From Certhia americana (Eukaryota > Chordata > Aves > Passeriformes > Certhiidae): a DNA stretch of 64,000 bases. The stretch spans positions 89,448,918 to 89,512,917 of the forward strand of contig CM031858.1 in NCBI GenBank assembly GCA_018697195.1. Reading direction: 5' to 3'. The translations under genes were made by a program, and so were the position numbers. Position 1 is the first letter of the stretch, and each line of letters begins with the position of its first letter. This document shows, piece by piece, positions 1 through 12,700 of this stretch. Below the pieces are notes generated by a model. That model was given only the letters and a program-made list of their open reading frames with translations. It did no database searches and had not been told where the DNA came from.

Positions 1-716
1 GTACGTTTAGGAATGAACAAAGTGGTACAAATCTATAGCAAAGTATTTTCTAGTAGTGTTTGTGATGGTTTTGTAATTTCTTTGCAAGACTAGAAGCAGG
101 CAGGTTTGTAAAATGTCGGGTTTTTCTAGAAATATTTGTGCCTGACTATACCATAAATTCCTGAAATATACTAGTAGCAGTTAAATTGCTGCATGTTGAA
201 CAAATGAATCCACCAAAATGATAAGAATTTACATTAATTTCGTTATTATTTTGAATGCATCATAAGTGCAAGGCATAAAAAACATATCTTAGGTGGGAAT
301 ACACTTCAAGCATAGAAAAGGGTTTGAGGAAACTGCAATCAAATGAAAACTACAGAATAAATATTATAGGAAAAGGTATTTTTCAAATAAAGGATATGCT
401 TTTTGGCTCTGATTTAAGCATCATTGACTCATCCAGATTATGAAAAATACTGCATCAAAACATCCTGGAACAGCAGAGAAACAGATACCTACTGGTAACC
501 ACAAATGTGCCCAAATACAAACAGATGTGCGTATTTCCACCAGTGTAACAAATAACAAAACCAAAATAACAAATAACAAAAAATAGGAACCCTAAACATA
601 ACTTCAGTGCTCTGGCTGGAAAATATTTTGTCCAAGATATGTTGAAATTGGCAGGGCAAATTTATATCAATCATCTCCTGTTCTGACATGTTTTATGAAA
701 AAAACCCACAGGAAAT

Positions 717-738
717 GTGTATGTATGTATGTATGTAT
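717..738. repeat. (GTAT)n microsatellite
   Basis: About five tandem GTAT units, uninterrupted. Confidence 0.9.
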
Positions 739-1509
739 CCTCTTCGCAGTAACCATCAGAAAGGACAAAAGACAACTTGAAGATTGAAAAACCTCAGAAA
801 TGCAGAATCAAAGGACATTTTATCACCCATTACATATACTTTCTGCACTGACCAGCCTATATCGGAAATAGCGTGTACTAGCAAATATTGGATTATTGTT
901 CTTGGTAGAATTCAGAAAGGTTTTTTGCAATTAATTTATGCAGAGGGGCAATAAATAAACTAAAATAACCATTAATATGGTACCTCCTATATATATAGAA
1001 AAAATAAAAATAAAATAAGCAATAAACATGAATGTAAACAACAGTAAATACAGATAAGAAAATTATAAGCTACCATATGCTCTACACAATGGTTGTCCAG
1101 CAGAGACACAAGGCACAGTGCTCTCCAGGTGCACAGGGGTGTGATGGAGAGACATCTGGTAGATTTCTGAAGCTGTAGTGGCCATTAGTTCAATGCAACC
1201 AGTCCCACAATGCCCTAATAAAGGGCCGTCAAAACAAGGGATCAGACTGATCATCCTGGTGGTGATACGCTGAACCTTGTGCACATGGAATTGAAGGACA
1301 GAACTGAAAATACTAAAAATCCTCTTGGTGGATGTAAATTGTCCTGAAAATATGTAAATATTAGAGTTGAGTTCTGTTTTTTTTTTTTTTGAAAAGAGCA
1401 CAAATCCAATTGATAAAAGCAACTGCACTGATGCAGAATAATGTTTTCAGTAAGAGCCATTACTATGAGACTTTGAGCATGTATTCTTCCACATAAAAGT
1501 TTGCTTTTT

Positions 1510-1512
<3 letters not shown>

Positions 1513-1556
<44 letters not shown>

Positions 1557-1572
1557 TTATTTATTTATATAA
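1513..1572. repeat. (AT)n microsatellite with ATTT tail
   Basis: About 18 pure AT dinucleotides, followed by degenerate TTTAT units. It is self-complementary and likely to be length-variable. Confidence 0.9.
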
Positions 1573-1669
1573 GTATGGAGGATTACTAACTGCCAGTTGA
1601 TTCTTCACCTCTGTGTGACCCATGCAATTCAATCAACTTTCTGGAAGAAAATTGACTAAGAAAAACATG

Positions 1670-1800
1670 TAAGATATATGTGTAAAATTTGCAGATGATA
1701 CTGAGTCTTGTGGCTTGCTAAAACAGGGTAAATACTCAGTTTGAACTCAATAACTTGGTCAACTTTGGAGTAACCTAGTAATGTGGTGTGTTTTAAAATA
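1670..1800 (+). mobile_element. Decayed CR1/jockey-clade LINE reverse transcriptase fragment
   Basis: In the frame starting at 1688 the codons read Phe-Ala-Asp-Asp-Thr, preceded by Val-Lys. This is the FADD catalytic box of CR1-type reverse transcriptases (KFADDT context). The next 100 bases (TTGCTAAAACAGG..., then AACTTGGTCAACTTTGGAG) resemble the segment that usually follows in CR1 ORF2. The reading frame closes about 17 codons after the box, so the copy is dead. Borders are uncertain, and a chance match cannot be fully excluded because the aligned part is short. Confidence 0.45.
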
Positions 1801-3404
1801 GGCAGAAACAAAACAGAACCCCAAATATGACTATGTTTGCCTAATGCTGCTTCCTCCCCATGAACAGGGCTTTCTGACATACCTGTAACTAGCCGTTCAC
1901 AAAGTGGGCTTAGGAAGGAGATGGGATCCTGTTTTTCTGATTTTCTGATTTTCTGATTAAACTGTCTTTCTTCAGTTTAATCTCGAGTTTGGTCAGTATT
2001 TTTCAGGTCTGAAATAATTAACATATTGTAATTTGTGGGTCTGATGCTAATAACATCAGATAAATTTTGCTGGTTTTATGCAGGTGGGTAGATGAGTAGA
2101 AGTAAGTGCTGTGACAATCTAAATAAGTAACAGCCATCTTTTTGCTGTAACCTACATAAAATTATGAAAATATGTACCCTTTGACAAATAACATAGCTTA
2201 CCAGAATTGCGTATATCACTCACGTCACCTTTTGCCACCACAAGTGGTGCCTATAGCTCAAGCTGTACAGATCATCTGCATCAGACACGCTGCTGTCCAA
2301 CTGTTTGTTTGCTCAGAAGTGTCTAAGGTGCAAAATAACAAGCAGGTTCAACTGCAGGCAAACTATTTGCAGAGTATAAACACAGAATTACGCATGCCCA
2401 ACCTTGGACTGGCCAGAGTGTGGGAAAGCTCACCCTTTCCTCAATGAGTCATTCAGGGGCACTACATACCTCCCTGGCTCTAAAGACAGATTTTATCAGA
2501 GAAAAGATTTGCTTAACTAGAAAAAAATAATTCTTTGTATAGGGAGATCATGGATCTTCCAGGTGACACATATTAAATAAGTTTTGAACACAAATCTCTG
2601 AATTCCTTTTTTCTTGCCTGTCATACCCTTACAGGGCAAGGTGTCACCCTCTCTTGCCATTCAGACCAGGAACACTCAATGGACCTTAGTTTGCTCAAAC
2701 CCCTTGCTTAAGAAAGTCTTTTTCTTTCCATTTTTTTCCTCCAGAGGGAGGTCTGCTTTCTTCTAAACACAGGCTCCCTTCTTGCGCCAAATCCTTTCTC
2801 CTTCTGTAGGCTTCCATGTCTGTTCCCCCTCACATCACAGAAACATTTTGTGCTGCTTGCATCCAGGAAGGATGCATTTCTCCCTCCAGAGGGTCTCCAG
2901 AGTACAGACAGCAGGAAAAATTGTTTTCTTTCATTTTGAGAGCCCTCTTGCACTCTTTAACAAAACACAGTAAATATTACTCACAGAATACTTATTTGCT
3001 AACTCCTTGAGCCATTATTCTCAATCAGGCTGAGGACTTCAAATAAAATGGTTCCTGGAATAAGTCAGTATTTAGCACGATTTGTTGCAATGATCAAGAG
3101 ACCTTTATCTTATATCAAATACATTACATATACAACATATTTAAAAAAAATTTAGTTCCACTTGGCAGGACAAGCTGCGTCCTGTCTGTTTCAGAAGAAA
3201 ATTCTAAAGAGACCACAGTTGTAAAATTTTTGGACATAAAAACAAAAATGAAGGTGAAAACTGAAAGTGGTGAGTGCAATAAATCAAATAAGAGAAAAAG
3301 AGAAAACAAGTGTAAGAGAGCATAAAAAACCCCAAGCAAATATAAAGGTGCTGCAGTATAGAGAAATGGGAAAATATTGCAGTCTCAATTGTTACTATTC
3401 TTAC
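1800..3404. other. Unique non-coding stretch
   Basis: No gene is recognised. It contains a three-copy 8-bp repeat (1933-1956) just downstream of the LINE relic. The rest is unremarkable AT-rich DNA with short overlapping ORFs on both strands at 2.7-3.0 kb that match nothing I know. Confidence 0.55.
1933..1956. repeat. Three perfect tandem copies of TTTTCTGA
   Basis: Three adjacent identical 8-mers, followed by TTAA. Confidence 0.9.
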
Positions 3405-3409
3405 TGTTT

Positions 3410-3771
3410 GACAGGGTTAGGGACATCCAGTCTGGAGAAGGAAACGTTCCAAGAAAAGCTTAGAGCACCTTCCAGTACATAAAGGGGGCCTAAATGAAGG
3501 CTGGAGAGGGACTTTTCAAAAGGGCATGTAGAGACAGGGCAAGGGGAAAATGACCTTAAGCTGAAGGAGGGCAGGCTTAGGTTAGGTATTAGGAAGAAAT
3601 TCTTTACTGTGACGGTGGTGAGGCTGCCCCATTTCCTGGAGGTGTTCAACACCAGGCTGGGTGTGGGTGTGAGCAACTTGGTCTGGTGAAAGTTGTCCCT
3701 GCCTGTTACAGAGAGGCTGGAATTAGATAATCTTTTAGGTCTCTTCCAACCCAAACCATTTCATGGTTCTG
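3410..3771 (+). mobile_element. CR1 LINE, 5'-truncated 3' end
   Basis: This is a well-preserved avian CR1 3' segment in the sense orientation. In order it shows the 'CAGTCTGGAGAAG' block, 'CCTTCCAGTACATAAAGGGGGCCT', the 'AAATGACCTTAAGCTGAAGG' block, 'TATTAGGAAGAAATTCTTTACTGTGA', 'GGAGGTGTTCAACACCAGGCTGG' and the terminal 'TCTCTTCCAACCCAAACCATT' with one imperfect copy of the GATTCTATG-type tail. Being 5'-truncated and only about 360 bp long is normal for CR1. ORFs here on either strand are by-products of the element. Internal sequence is shifted at several points (for example GCTGCCCCATTTCCTGGAGG), so it is not a young insertion. Confidence 0.92.
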
Positions 3772-5333
3772 TTAATTATTTTCCACAGTGTATAAAGCAT
3801 TTAATAAAAGCATATCCTGCTTATAATTTAAGATTATTGCACTCTATTTTTATTTTGCGCTTCTATGATTTATAATCTCCCACAAGGTTCTTTTGATACG
3901 TGAAATAGTTGCTACTTCTTCTTTTCAGGACAGCAAAGATTTTATCATTCACATATTTATCAACATTTTTTCTGAAATTGATAATATTGGCAGTTCTGCT
4001 CACATTGATAGCTGATACTAGAGTGGAATAGATTTTTACCCTCTCAATGGCCTTACAACTTTGAATACAGTAATTAAATATTAAACATATTTTTACTTTT
4101 AATTTTCACAAACACCACATTAGGTAGTAAAAATGTTAAGGTATGAAAAAAATTATTTATTCATTTTTATTTTGGAATGTTTCTGAGCTGTGAAGAAAAA
4201 ACAGAAATCTTATCTGTGACATGAACTTAATAAGCTATTTCTCATCATGGCACTTAAAGAAATTGACAAAAGGCAAAAAGGAATCAAAATTATCTGACTA
4301 TTCATAAAATATGGATTTAATACATTAGCTATTAAATATTCTTTTAGCATTGGTAGAATGGCTTAATAATAAATACTTCTAGTTTTAAATAATGTATTCT
4401 ATTTCTAAAAATTCTGAAACTCTTATACCCTCAAATTTAATTCAATCAGGTCTAAAAAGTCTCATCTGGAAGGCTGATGTGTTTACTGGGATAACTGAGA
4501 ATGAACATGGCCTCTCTGGATGAACAAAGAGAAGACCCATCTGCCAGGGCTCTACCTGGCTTCTTGCAGTTTGGTTTGCATCCCCACCCTCCTTGTTTCT
4601 GCAGGGAATGGAAACTCCAGAGCCTTCCCACGACTGCTGCTAACCTTGAGGGAGGGTATTAGAGCTCCATGAAGGTCATTCCTCTCCCTGAATATGAGCA
4701 GATGTTTCTAGAAAACAAATAAATTCCAGAATGGGCCAATATGTAATGGGCAGCCACAGAGGTGTCCTTGTTCACCTCAGTGTAAATAGTCCCTGGAAAA
4801 GCTAGGAGTCCTCACCAGTGGGAGATGGGGTATTTCTCCATGTAGGTAGCATTTTATTTTTTCCTGTTAGATGTCCTGGCACAAGTGTCACTGGAAGTTT
4901 CATTGTGGTGTGACAATCCTGACATCCTCCACGGGCAAAGGATGGGAACGTCAGCCACAGAGATGCCAGACTCCAACAGGAAGCAAGTTGGTGATGGGTC
5001 AGATGGAGTGTGTGGAGCTGCCACTTGTCCCAGGAGAGGGAAGGGCAGCCTGGGCAGCTGCCTGCTCCAGTCACCCCAAAGCCAGGAGCTCCTTGCTGTC
5101 CATCTGACCACGGCACCAGAGAGCCACCTGGAGCTCGGCTGTACTCAATCTTTGGAGGACATCCTGCCTGCAAAACATCTTGCCTGCTAAAACAACCTGT
5201 ACAGTCACTGGAGGAGCATTGGTGGGTAGGATGGGTATTACATTTACACAGAAAGGTTAAAAATATGTGTTGGGTTCCCTAAATATTGTTGGGGAGTATA
5301 AAGCCTTTAGCAGCAATAAAGATAACTTATAGC

Positions 5334-5367
5334 AAAGGAGTGCAGTCTGGAAAGGAGTGCAGTCTGG
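5334..5367. repeat. Perfect 17-bp tandem duplication
   Basis: The unit AAAGGAGTGCAGTCTGG occurs twice head to tail without a mismatch, suggesting a recent replication-slippage event. Confidence 0.95.
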
Positions 5368-6161
5368 AAGTAGGAACATTAACAGATAAGAATATGATTT
5401 GTTTTTACTGAGGACAATTGAAAATTTAATGTAAAGCAAAATCTCTGAAACTTTCAGCTTTTTTCATGAAGTTGATTTTGCTTACAACCTGCACATTAAA
5501 AACAGAGACTAAATAATGCCTATGTCCTGACCTTCACAGTGGTTTTGGTAGATGTTGCGGATATTATGAGCACCAGCTATAGGAGACATTTAACAAACAC
5601 ACTTGAACTTTTTAATTTTAAACAGGAGCCATGAATAAACCCTTAGCATTACCCTACATTTGTTTTATAATATAGGTCTTAAATGTTAAAAAAAATTATG
5701 AGAAAACATTTTATTTCTAGAGATATTTTGTGAGCCTGAAGGCATATTTTGTGACTATCACACTCTTCTACATTGCTGTTTCAGATAATGAGGTCTATTC
5801 AGAAAATAGACTTTATTAGAAAATGAAAAAATATTTAAAAACCGTGTTCTTAGAAATATCCTGGTATAATTAAAAATGCAAAAAAATCTCCTTATCATTC
5901 TGAAATCTTGTTCTTTTTTACATATGGCATATTAGTGAGCAAAAATTTTAAGTAGAATATTATGATATCTTGTTAACTGTTTTTCTTCTCACTTATATGA
6001 AATGGCATATTCACATCATCTGTAAATACTCAAGAATCCCAAGTAAGTAGAAAATTATCACAGCAACACTTCATTTCTCAATATTTTTTCTGGATGATGT
6101 CCATGTTTGAAGGGCTGGAAATAGGTCTACCTTTCTATCTTTTGGACTCTTATAGGTATAT

Positions 6162-6179
6162 TCATCATCATCATCATCA
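6162..6179. repeat. (TCA)6 microsatellite
   Basis: Six uninterrupted TCA trinucleotides. Confidence 0.9.
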
Positions 6180-9100
6180 ATTTCTGATTTAACCATAGAT
6201 ACTTTAACTACAGTCTTGTATAAATTGCATTGTTGTGTGAAAAATAAGCAAGGATGGGATCAATGAGGCAAATTTGGGATTAGGAAAATAATACTTCAAG
6301 GAGCGTTAAAAAATGTTTAGATTAATCATGGATTAACATTGTAAAAGCTGAAAAGCCATTGTTGCAAATCTCTTTGAACAAGACTGAGCTATTCTAAGCC
6401 AACACTGAACAAAGTTTTCATTTGTGGAATGAGGCAGGAGTTTTCAACTTCTCTTTTGCTAATATCAAGATTTAAAAAAAAAAAAAATCAGGGTTGATAT
6501 ATTTGTTTCAGCAAAGATTTCCTCAAGTCTTGGGTAGAGTTTCATGTTGAGAGAAGAAGAGGAGAGAAAATACCAGCTATGGAACAACCCAAGTGCAAAA
6601 CTGCACCTGGAAAGTGGACAGGAAAAATAAAATAATATGGTTTTAACCTGGGATAAAACATGGCAGATGGTACAATGCCACCCACTTAAATGGAAGCTGT
6701 ATCTGCAGTCCAAATAACAATCATTCCAATTCAATGCAATAGAAATATTAGTGCAACTGATATAAAAACTATTTTTCAAATGGTGTCTATTCACATGATA
6801 TTTACGAATTAGAAATAACTTGCATATTTTGAAGAGTCTGGTATTCCAGTGTTAAACTAAATTGCATCAAAGATCAGACCAAACTGAATTCTGTGATTCT
6901 TGAAGCCCTCAGTTTTTGTATCCAATTGTTTTATTTATGTAGTAGATCCACTAAATTGAAAGGGAGACAGATAGGAATGTAAAGATGTTTTTGCTCTCTG
7001 CCCTTTTGCTAGTGACCCTGGGCAGTAACCATCATAGATCCTCTGTACCTGCAAGCTCTTTCAGGTTCCTACTTCATTAGAAGGATTACTTCAAATCTCC
7101 CAATGTCCCACTTGTAGTTTTTATGTAAAAAAATTGGAGTTGGAAGTGAAGTAACCATAAGGACATGCACTATTCTGGGAAGGGATTGGCAAGCAGAAAT
7201 ATGGGTGTTAGGAAAGTGGTTTGACAAGCCTGGAGGGTGGAAAGAGGAAGAAGAAAGTGAAATAATAATATTTTTGCAATAACATACAGTTAGAAAGGGC
7301 ATTCAACAGTGTATTTTTTTTTTTTTGTTTCTTTGTTTTCTTGATTTTTAGTATCTCTCTTGTCTCATTGTACATTACTTCTCTTTTAAAGAAGTTGTCC
7401 TATGCAAACACAGATACACAGAGAAATAGGTATATTGGAAAAGTTATTTTACTTAGAATTGAGCTACAGAAACATGCTTTAATAGTAGTTACAGCTCTCT
7501 CTGATACACAGTGCAGTGGCCATCTAATTTGTGGGCATTGAAATCATACAGCCACTAGCTCCACAAGAGCAGCGTCCCTGGGCTGCAGTACAGAGTTTGC
7601 TCCAGTGTCACTTATTTCTTTGCCTGGAAGTGTAGGAGATAAAAGACTAACCTTAAGATGATAGTGCAAGTCAATAGTGAGGTCCTGAATGAAGTGGGAG
7701 ACGCAGTGCTTACAGTCCCTGCTGGACAGCAGTCAATATCAGACATCACACTTAAACTGTCACAATTTGACCTGACAATCCTTTTTCAGAAGGACCAGAA
7801 ATAGAGCTAGCCAAGTTACCTTTCATTTCTTCAGAAGGTCACGGGCAGGTCGCTGGCAGATGGAAGTGTGTATTAAAGATGTGTGGTATGAGTATGAGCA
7901 CAGACATTTGTAGCCTGCATAAACATAAACGTTAAGATGCATAAGGGATTGTTACTGTCTAGCTGGAACAGGAAAGTTAAAAGATCTTTATAAGGAACAA
8001 AGAGAGATGTTTGCTCTGCTCATGTGAAAAAAGAAATTATTGGAAGAAAAGAAAAAAAAAAAGAGACTTATATAGTCAGCAATATATGTTCTAAAAATGC
8101 AATTTCCGGATTAATAACAAAGACACTGTTCTAGTTCACTAGTTCCTTTAGGACGTGTGCTTTTGACCCATGCAACATATTGTGCCCCATGGCTCTTAGC
8201 TGAACTGTGTCTTAACTGCACCTATTTTTTTTTAAATGTGTGATGTCTATTAAAACTAGCTGGTGCTTGTACCAGGACCCCAGTGGAAATGAAAGAGATG
8301 TCTCAGTGGACTGTCCATTGGTTAAATATTAAAGGATCAAACTTTCATATTTAAGTGTGCATGTAGTATATTATATAAAACAAATTCCCATCTGAATATT
8401 TTAAGTTTTCTCTTTAATCTCATGAAAGCCAGTGTTTCCACCCCCAACTCTAATTAACCAGATAAAACAGTATTTCAAGGATATATCTCCTATGAAAAGA
8501 GTCAGGTTTTTCTGTGATTATATATATCTTTGCTCCAAGGCACTTATTAATTTGCTTAAAAGTCCATGCATCATTTCACAGATTGTTTTAGCACTTGTCA
8601 TCTTATCAGTCCACGTCTGAGTAAGGCACACTTGAAAAAAAATGAAGTGAAAGATTAAGTATTCCAGCACGCTCTACATTATAAATATAACTGTCTTCCT
8701 TTTATAAATGAATTTCCATAAAAAATGGAGCAACAGAGAAGGGTGAGAGGTGATGGAGCACAATGAAAGATGGTGGGCCTGACAAATGCAGCTGGGGCAG
8801 GTTAGCTACAGCTGAATATCCTTTATCCCCCTGCAGCTGCAATACTACTTAGTTCTACTATTTCATGTCTCACATCAGGGAGCTGGAGAAGCAAGTGCTC
8901 TGCAAGGGCAGAGGACAGTAGGGGCTGAGGGCTGATGCCCTGCCCTACCCCAACAAAGAGATTAGAGCCACCTGGTGATGGTAACCCACAGTCTCCATCA
9001 TGATGATGGGTGTCCACACCCAAGGCAAGTCTCCTGCCCCTGAATTATCACAGTAGACTGGAAAGAGAAAACAGGTTCTCCAGTTTATTGAAACTAAGGC

Positions 9101-9557
9101 CCAGATCCCCAAAAGTATTATCCAGTGTCCCCAGACACACACACATCCCACTGAAGTGCTCAAAATCTCTGGCAAGCTGCCAATGGATAGGATGGATGTT
9201 TAAACCCTGGAGCTGGCTGACCAGTGACCACACATTATGCAGCCTAAATTCCGAGGTCAACCTGAGTGCCAAGAGTAGCTGAGATTCCTGCCTCAGCCCA
9301 AATTTCTGTTTTAGATTAGATCAAAGTCTAATCTCCAAGTCAAGGCTTGAGTGTCACCTTCCTATCTGTCAAGTGAGGTCTCTCATCATGGGCTGTCTGT
9401 TCTCTTGCAATCTACGTAATAATTTGTAGACAGTGGGACTGCCTCAACAGGAGACCTGTTTGGTCTGCAATGAACAGTGCAACTCTGTGGACAGATATGT
9501 AACAGCTGAGTAAGTTGGCTCTAAAATCAACATGCCTGCATCAGATCACCCAGGTGA

Positions 9558-9615
9558 ATTGGCCCTGGTCAGGCAGTTTGGCTAGATGATCATTGTAGGT
9601 CCCTTCCAACTGACA
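9558..9615 (+). mobile_element. CR1 LINE, extreme 3' end
   Basis: The string 'GGCTAGATGATCATTGTAGG' followed by 'TCCCTTCCAACTGA' is the classic end of an avian CR1, and it passes straight into an ATTCT repeat, the usual CR1 tail type. How far the element extends upstream is unclear. I cannot align 8.75-9.55 kb to a CR1 by eye. Confidence 0.85.
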
Positions 9616-9722
9616 ATATTCTATTCTATTCTATTCTATTCTATTCTATTCTATTCTATTCTANNNNNNNNNNCATTCCATTCCATTCCATTCCATTCCA
9701 TTCCATTCCATTCCATTCCACC
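9616..9722. repeat. Compound pentanucleotide array (TATTC)n-gap-(CATTC)n
   Basis: About nine TATTC units lead into ten Ns (9664-9673), and about ten CATTC units follow. The array grew from the CR1 tail. The Ns are an assembly placeholder, so the true copy number is unknown. ORFs reading through it are artefacts. Confidence 0.95.
9664..9673. other. Assembly gap (10 N)
   Basis: Ten undetermined bases inside the pentanucleotide array. The unit type differs on the two sides, so the gap hides the switch point. Confidence 1.
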
Positions 9723-9724
9723 TT

Positions 9725-12700
9725 TTTACTTACTGTTTGTTTAGGAGTCAGATTGGGCATGTCAATCATTCTTACATATGTACAGACATCAACCACCCCT
9801 TGCACACCAAAATAACCAGAAAATAGGTGGAGGTGAATGCTATTTAGGTCACTCTGAGACACTGCAGAGGCAGGTGACTAAGTCTAGTCCCACTTGTCTG
9901 CTCTTCAGACATGGCTGATTTAAGCAGATCCTTGCTCTGGTGATTTCTGATTTTATTTTTTTTTTTTTTTTTTAGTAAGGAAAGAAAAAATCATTCTTAA
10001 TATTCATTACTGGTGAAGTTGTATTTGGGTTGAGAAATCCATGAGGTCACAGGAGGAATAAATGTTTTATTTTGCAACATTTAAGTACCTTTGAGGATCT
10101 GGGCCCAAAGGCTTAATCCTACAGCATCAAATTCAATAGGAGCTTCCTGAAGTTAGAATGGGAAATTGAGGCAAGAATGCAAGTATGTCCTTTTATCATT
10201 TCTTTCTTACAGTTTTTATTGATAAAAGGCCTTGGAGTAGCAATTCTTTGATGCTTCTGCTGTAAAATCAGAGTTCAAAGGGGCTAGTTTAGATCTGTAC
10301 AATAGTCTGACATTTTATCCCTTTTCTTCAGCTGCAGAATCATATAGGCAAATTAAGCAATAAAATGAATTAAAAAGAAATGCTATGAAAATGTTATTAA
10401 TTTTACTGCTACTTTGCTTACTAGAGCAACTTAGCTGAGGAATCAAAATTTGCCAGTTTGAAGGGAGAAGTAGAGTATGTTATACTACACAGGTGTATGG
10501 AGAGGCAGAAAATGCAAACTGGAAAAAGAAGGATGCAGAAAGGAAGAAATCCAATGTAAGAGTGACTCAGTTATGAAGAAGAACTTTGACTTAAAAAGTT
10601 GGGATGAATCTTTGTGATTTTTCCAGTCATACATGAAATATCCACATGTGATCTAGTATGATGCTGCTTCTTTTGCTTACAGTTAAATGAAACAAACTCA
10701 AGCTATTATTTTGGTAAAGGTACTTTGGTACCTTTTTTGTGTGCCTCTGTAATTGGCCAAATGGTTTGGCAGAAGGCTCAGACAGTTTTGCTACAGAAAA
10801 TTACAAAATAATCTGCTGTTAGAAAAGTTTTCATCCTGGTCTGACTCTGGTAGATCAGGTAATACTCACTGAAGTCTTGAACTGAAATCTGTCTAATGTA
10901 ATTGGATGTTCACACTCTATGTAGAAATCACTGTATCTCTCTGTCTTGCTCTAAGCTCTTGGTGTCAGTGTTATCTCAGTCTGAGGGAAACCGCGTGAAA
11001 CATTTTCTTCACAAGAAAATACTTTTATCAAGTTTAAAAATTGTTGTGTCTCAGTTTTATGGCAGTTCTGTTTACTCTTATATCATGTTATCAGCAATTT
11101 TCCCCACTTAACTGCAGTTTAATTACTCTACTAAGGGAGGGATCAGAGAGTGGTCACACTGGCACTCATTGTTGACTAAATTTGTCTGCAGACAGCTGCA
11201 TCCCAAAGACCTTTTGATTAAACTTTTATTCAGGCATTCTATACTATTTTTTTAATATTTGTTTGAGAGGAATATTTTTTTTCTCCATGTGTCTGGACAG
11301 GAGAAATACTGAATTCCAGAGCTGAAAAGTTTGACTTGTCTCTAAAGGAACTGATAGATTGGAGAGAAAAATGGAGCTGGATAGGTAAGAGAAGAAACAC
11401 CTCAGATGGAGAAGAGAGGGAATGGAGAAAGTAAGGAGCATCAAGATGAAGAAGACTAATTCTTCAGTTCTTCACTAATTCACAGTGATACACACTGTGT
11501 TGAATGGATGGCAGAGCTACCTTCCACTGGGGAGAGAAGCAGATATCCCAAAGCACTAGTAGAGAACATTGTTAATAGGGAAACTTCTAACATTTCTTCA
11601 TAGTAGGATAAATTTCCTAGCAGTGACACAAAGTTGTTCATTCTCCTGCTTACCTGTGGGTTGGGTGCCCAGACAATGTGAGTGAGAGAGAAGCTGGGGA
11701 GCTATGATGCTGGAAAACACAGAAATACACAAGCTTGATATGCTTGAGTTTTGCCTGACTCATAGCCAAGTTTCTTCCAGTGGAACAAATTTCAATATAA
11801 GTGATTTTATTAAGGACTTTGATACACAGCTTGAGCAATTCTTCCTGTGAAAATGCTTAAAGCTTCATAAGCTTGGGAGATTGTGGCTGAAGTTTTGTGG
11901 CAAAAAAATGCCCTGAAGTTTGCATAAAAGCTTGTATTTTTTAAAAAATTATATTCTTTTTTAATTTTTTATTTTTTCCTTAGCAATGACGACATTCTTA
12001 GAGAAGGATCAGTTTTGCAGAAACTCAGGTATGGTCATCCTTGTATACTTCAGTCCAAACTATACAGCGCTGTATATTGCAAATACTAAGGACAAGTTTG
12101 GGACTATCCTTTTAGAAATACTGAGTAGAGAAAATTTGTGTTGTTAAGAGAGGCTTTGAATAATTGTACTGCTCAGATGCAGCCCCTCAAGATTTATTAA
12201 AGGTCTTATTTTTTGCTAAGATCAGAATAATCAAAATGTGGAATTATTGTTTTCATATGCAGTACACGTAAAAAATAAAAGGAAATTGTCAAAGGTTCAA
12301 ATTAACCTCTTCTAAGCATTTAAAAAAAATAATTAGTGGTTTCAGATATATTCAACTTCTCTAAGGACACAAGATCAGTCCTTTGAAATTTTGGGGCGTA
12401 TTTCTTTTGGAAAGATAGATAGCAATAAGACTTATAAGTATAAGCCATGTTGCTTGTCTGTGAACTGAAAAGCTCCCTCCCTTAACTGAATAAAATTTTG
12501 GTAATATATTATGAATATTCAGTTTGGATGTTGTCTTTCTGGACTTTTATTAAGTTTTCCATAAAGAAAAACTGGGGATTTTAATGAGGTCTCTCAACTT
12601 CTCAACAGCATGAAAAGTATCACTTGCAGATTAATAGCTGGAATGCAACTGGAAGTTCCCTCTGCCCGTCAGTAATTTAACTGGGATTTTTACTAATCTT

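Larger units (their letters stand above)
1..1640. other. Unique AT-rich non-coding stretch
   Basis: No gene is visible. ORFs are short and encode low-complexity peptides. The stretch holds a GTAT microsatellite near 720, a 14-base T run at 1377-1390 and a long AT repeat at 1513-1572. The segment at 1081-1330 is somewhat richer in GC, but I recognise nothing in it. Confidence 0.6.
3775..9555. other. Unique non-coding stretch with two GC-richer patches
   Basis: No gene is recognised. Mostly AT-rich. At about 4.53-5.26 kb and 8.75-9.50 kb the sequence becomes GC-richer and several overlapping ORFs open on both strands (up to 123 codons), as expected from composition. None has a recognisable domain. 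Small repeats: a 17-bp tandem duplication at 5334-5367, a TCA repeat at 6162-6179 and a 13-base T run at 7314-7326. Confidence 0.55.

Noticed and set aside
3401..3754. 117-codon minus-strand ORF
   Set aside because: Lies entirely within the sense CR1 3' UTR, so it is the antisense of a LINE.
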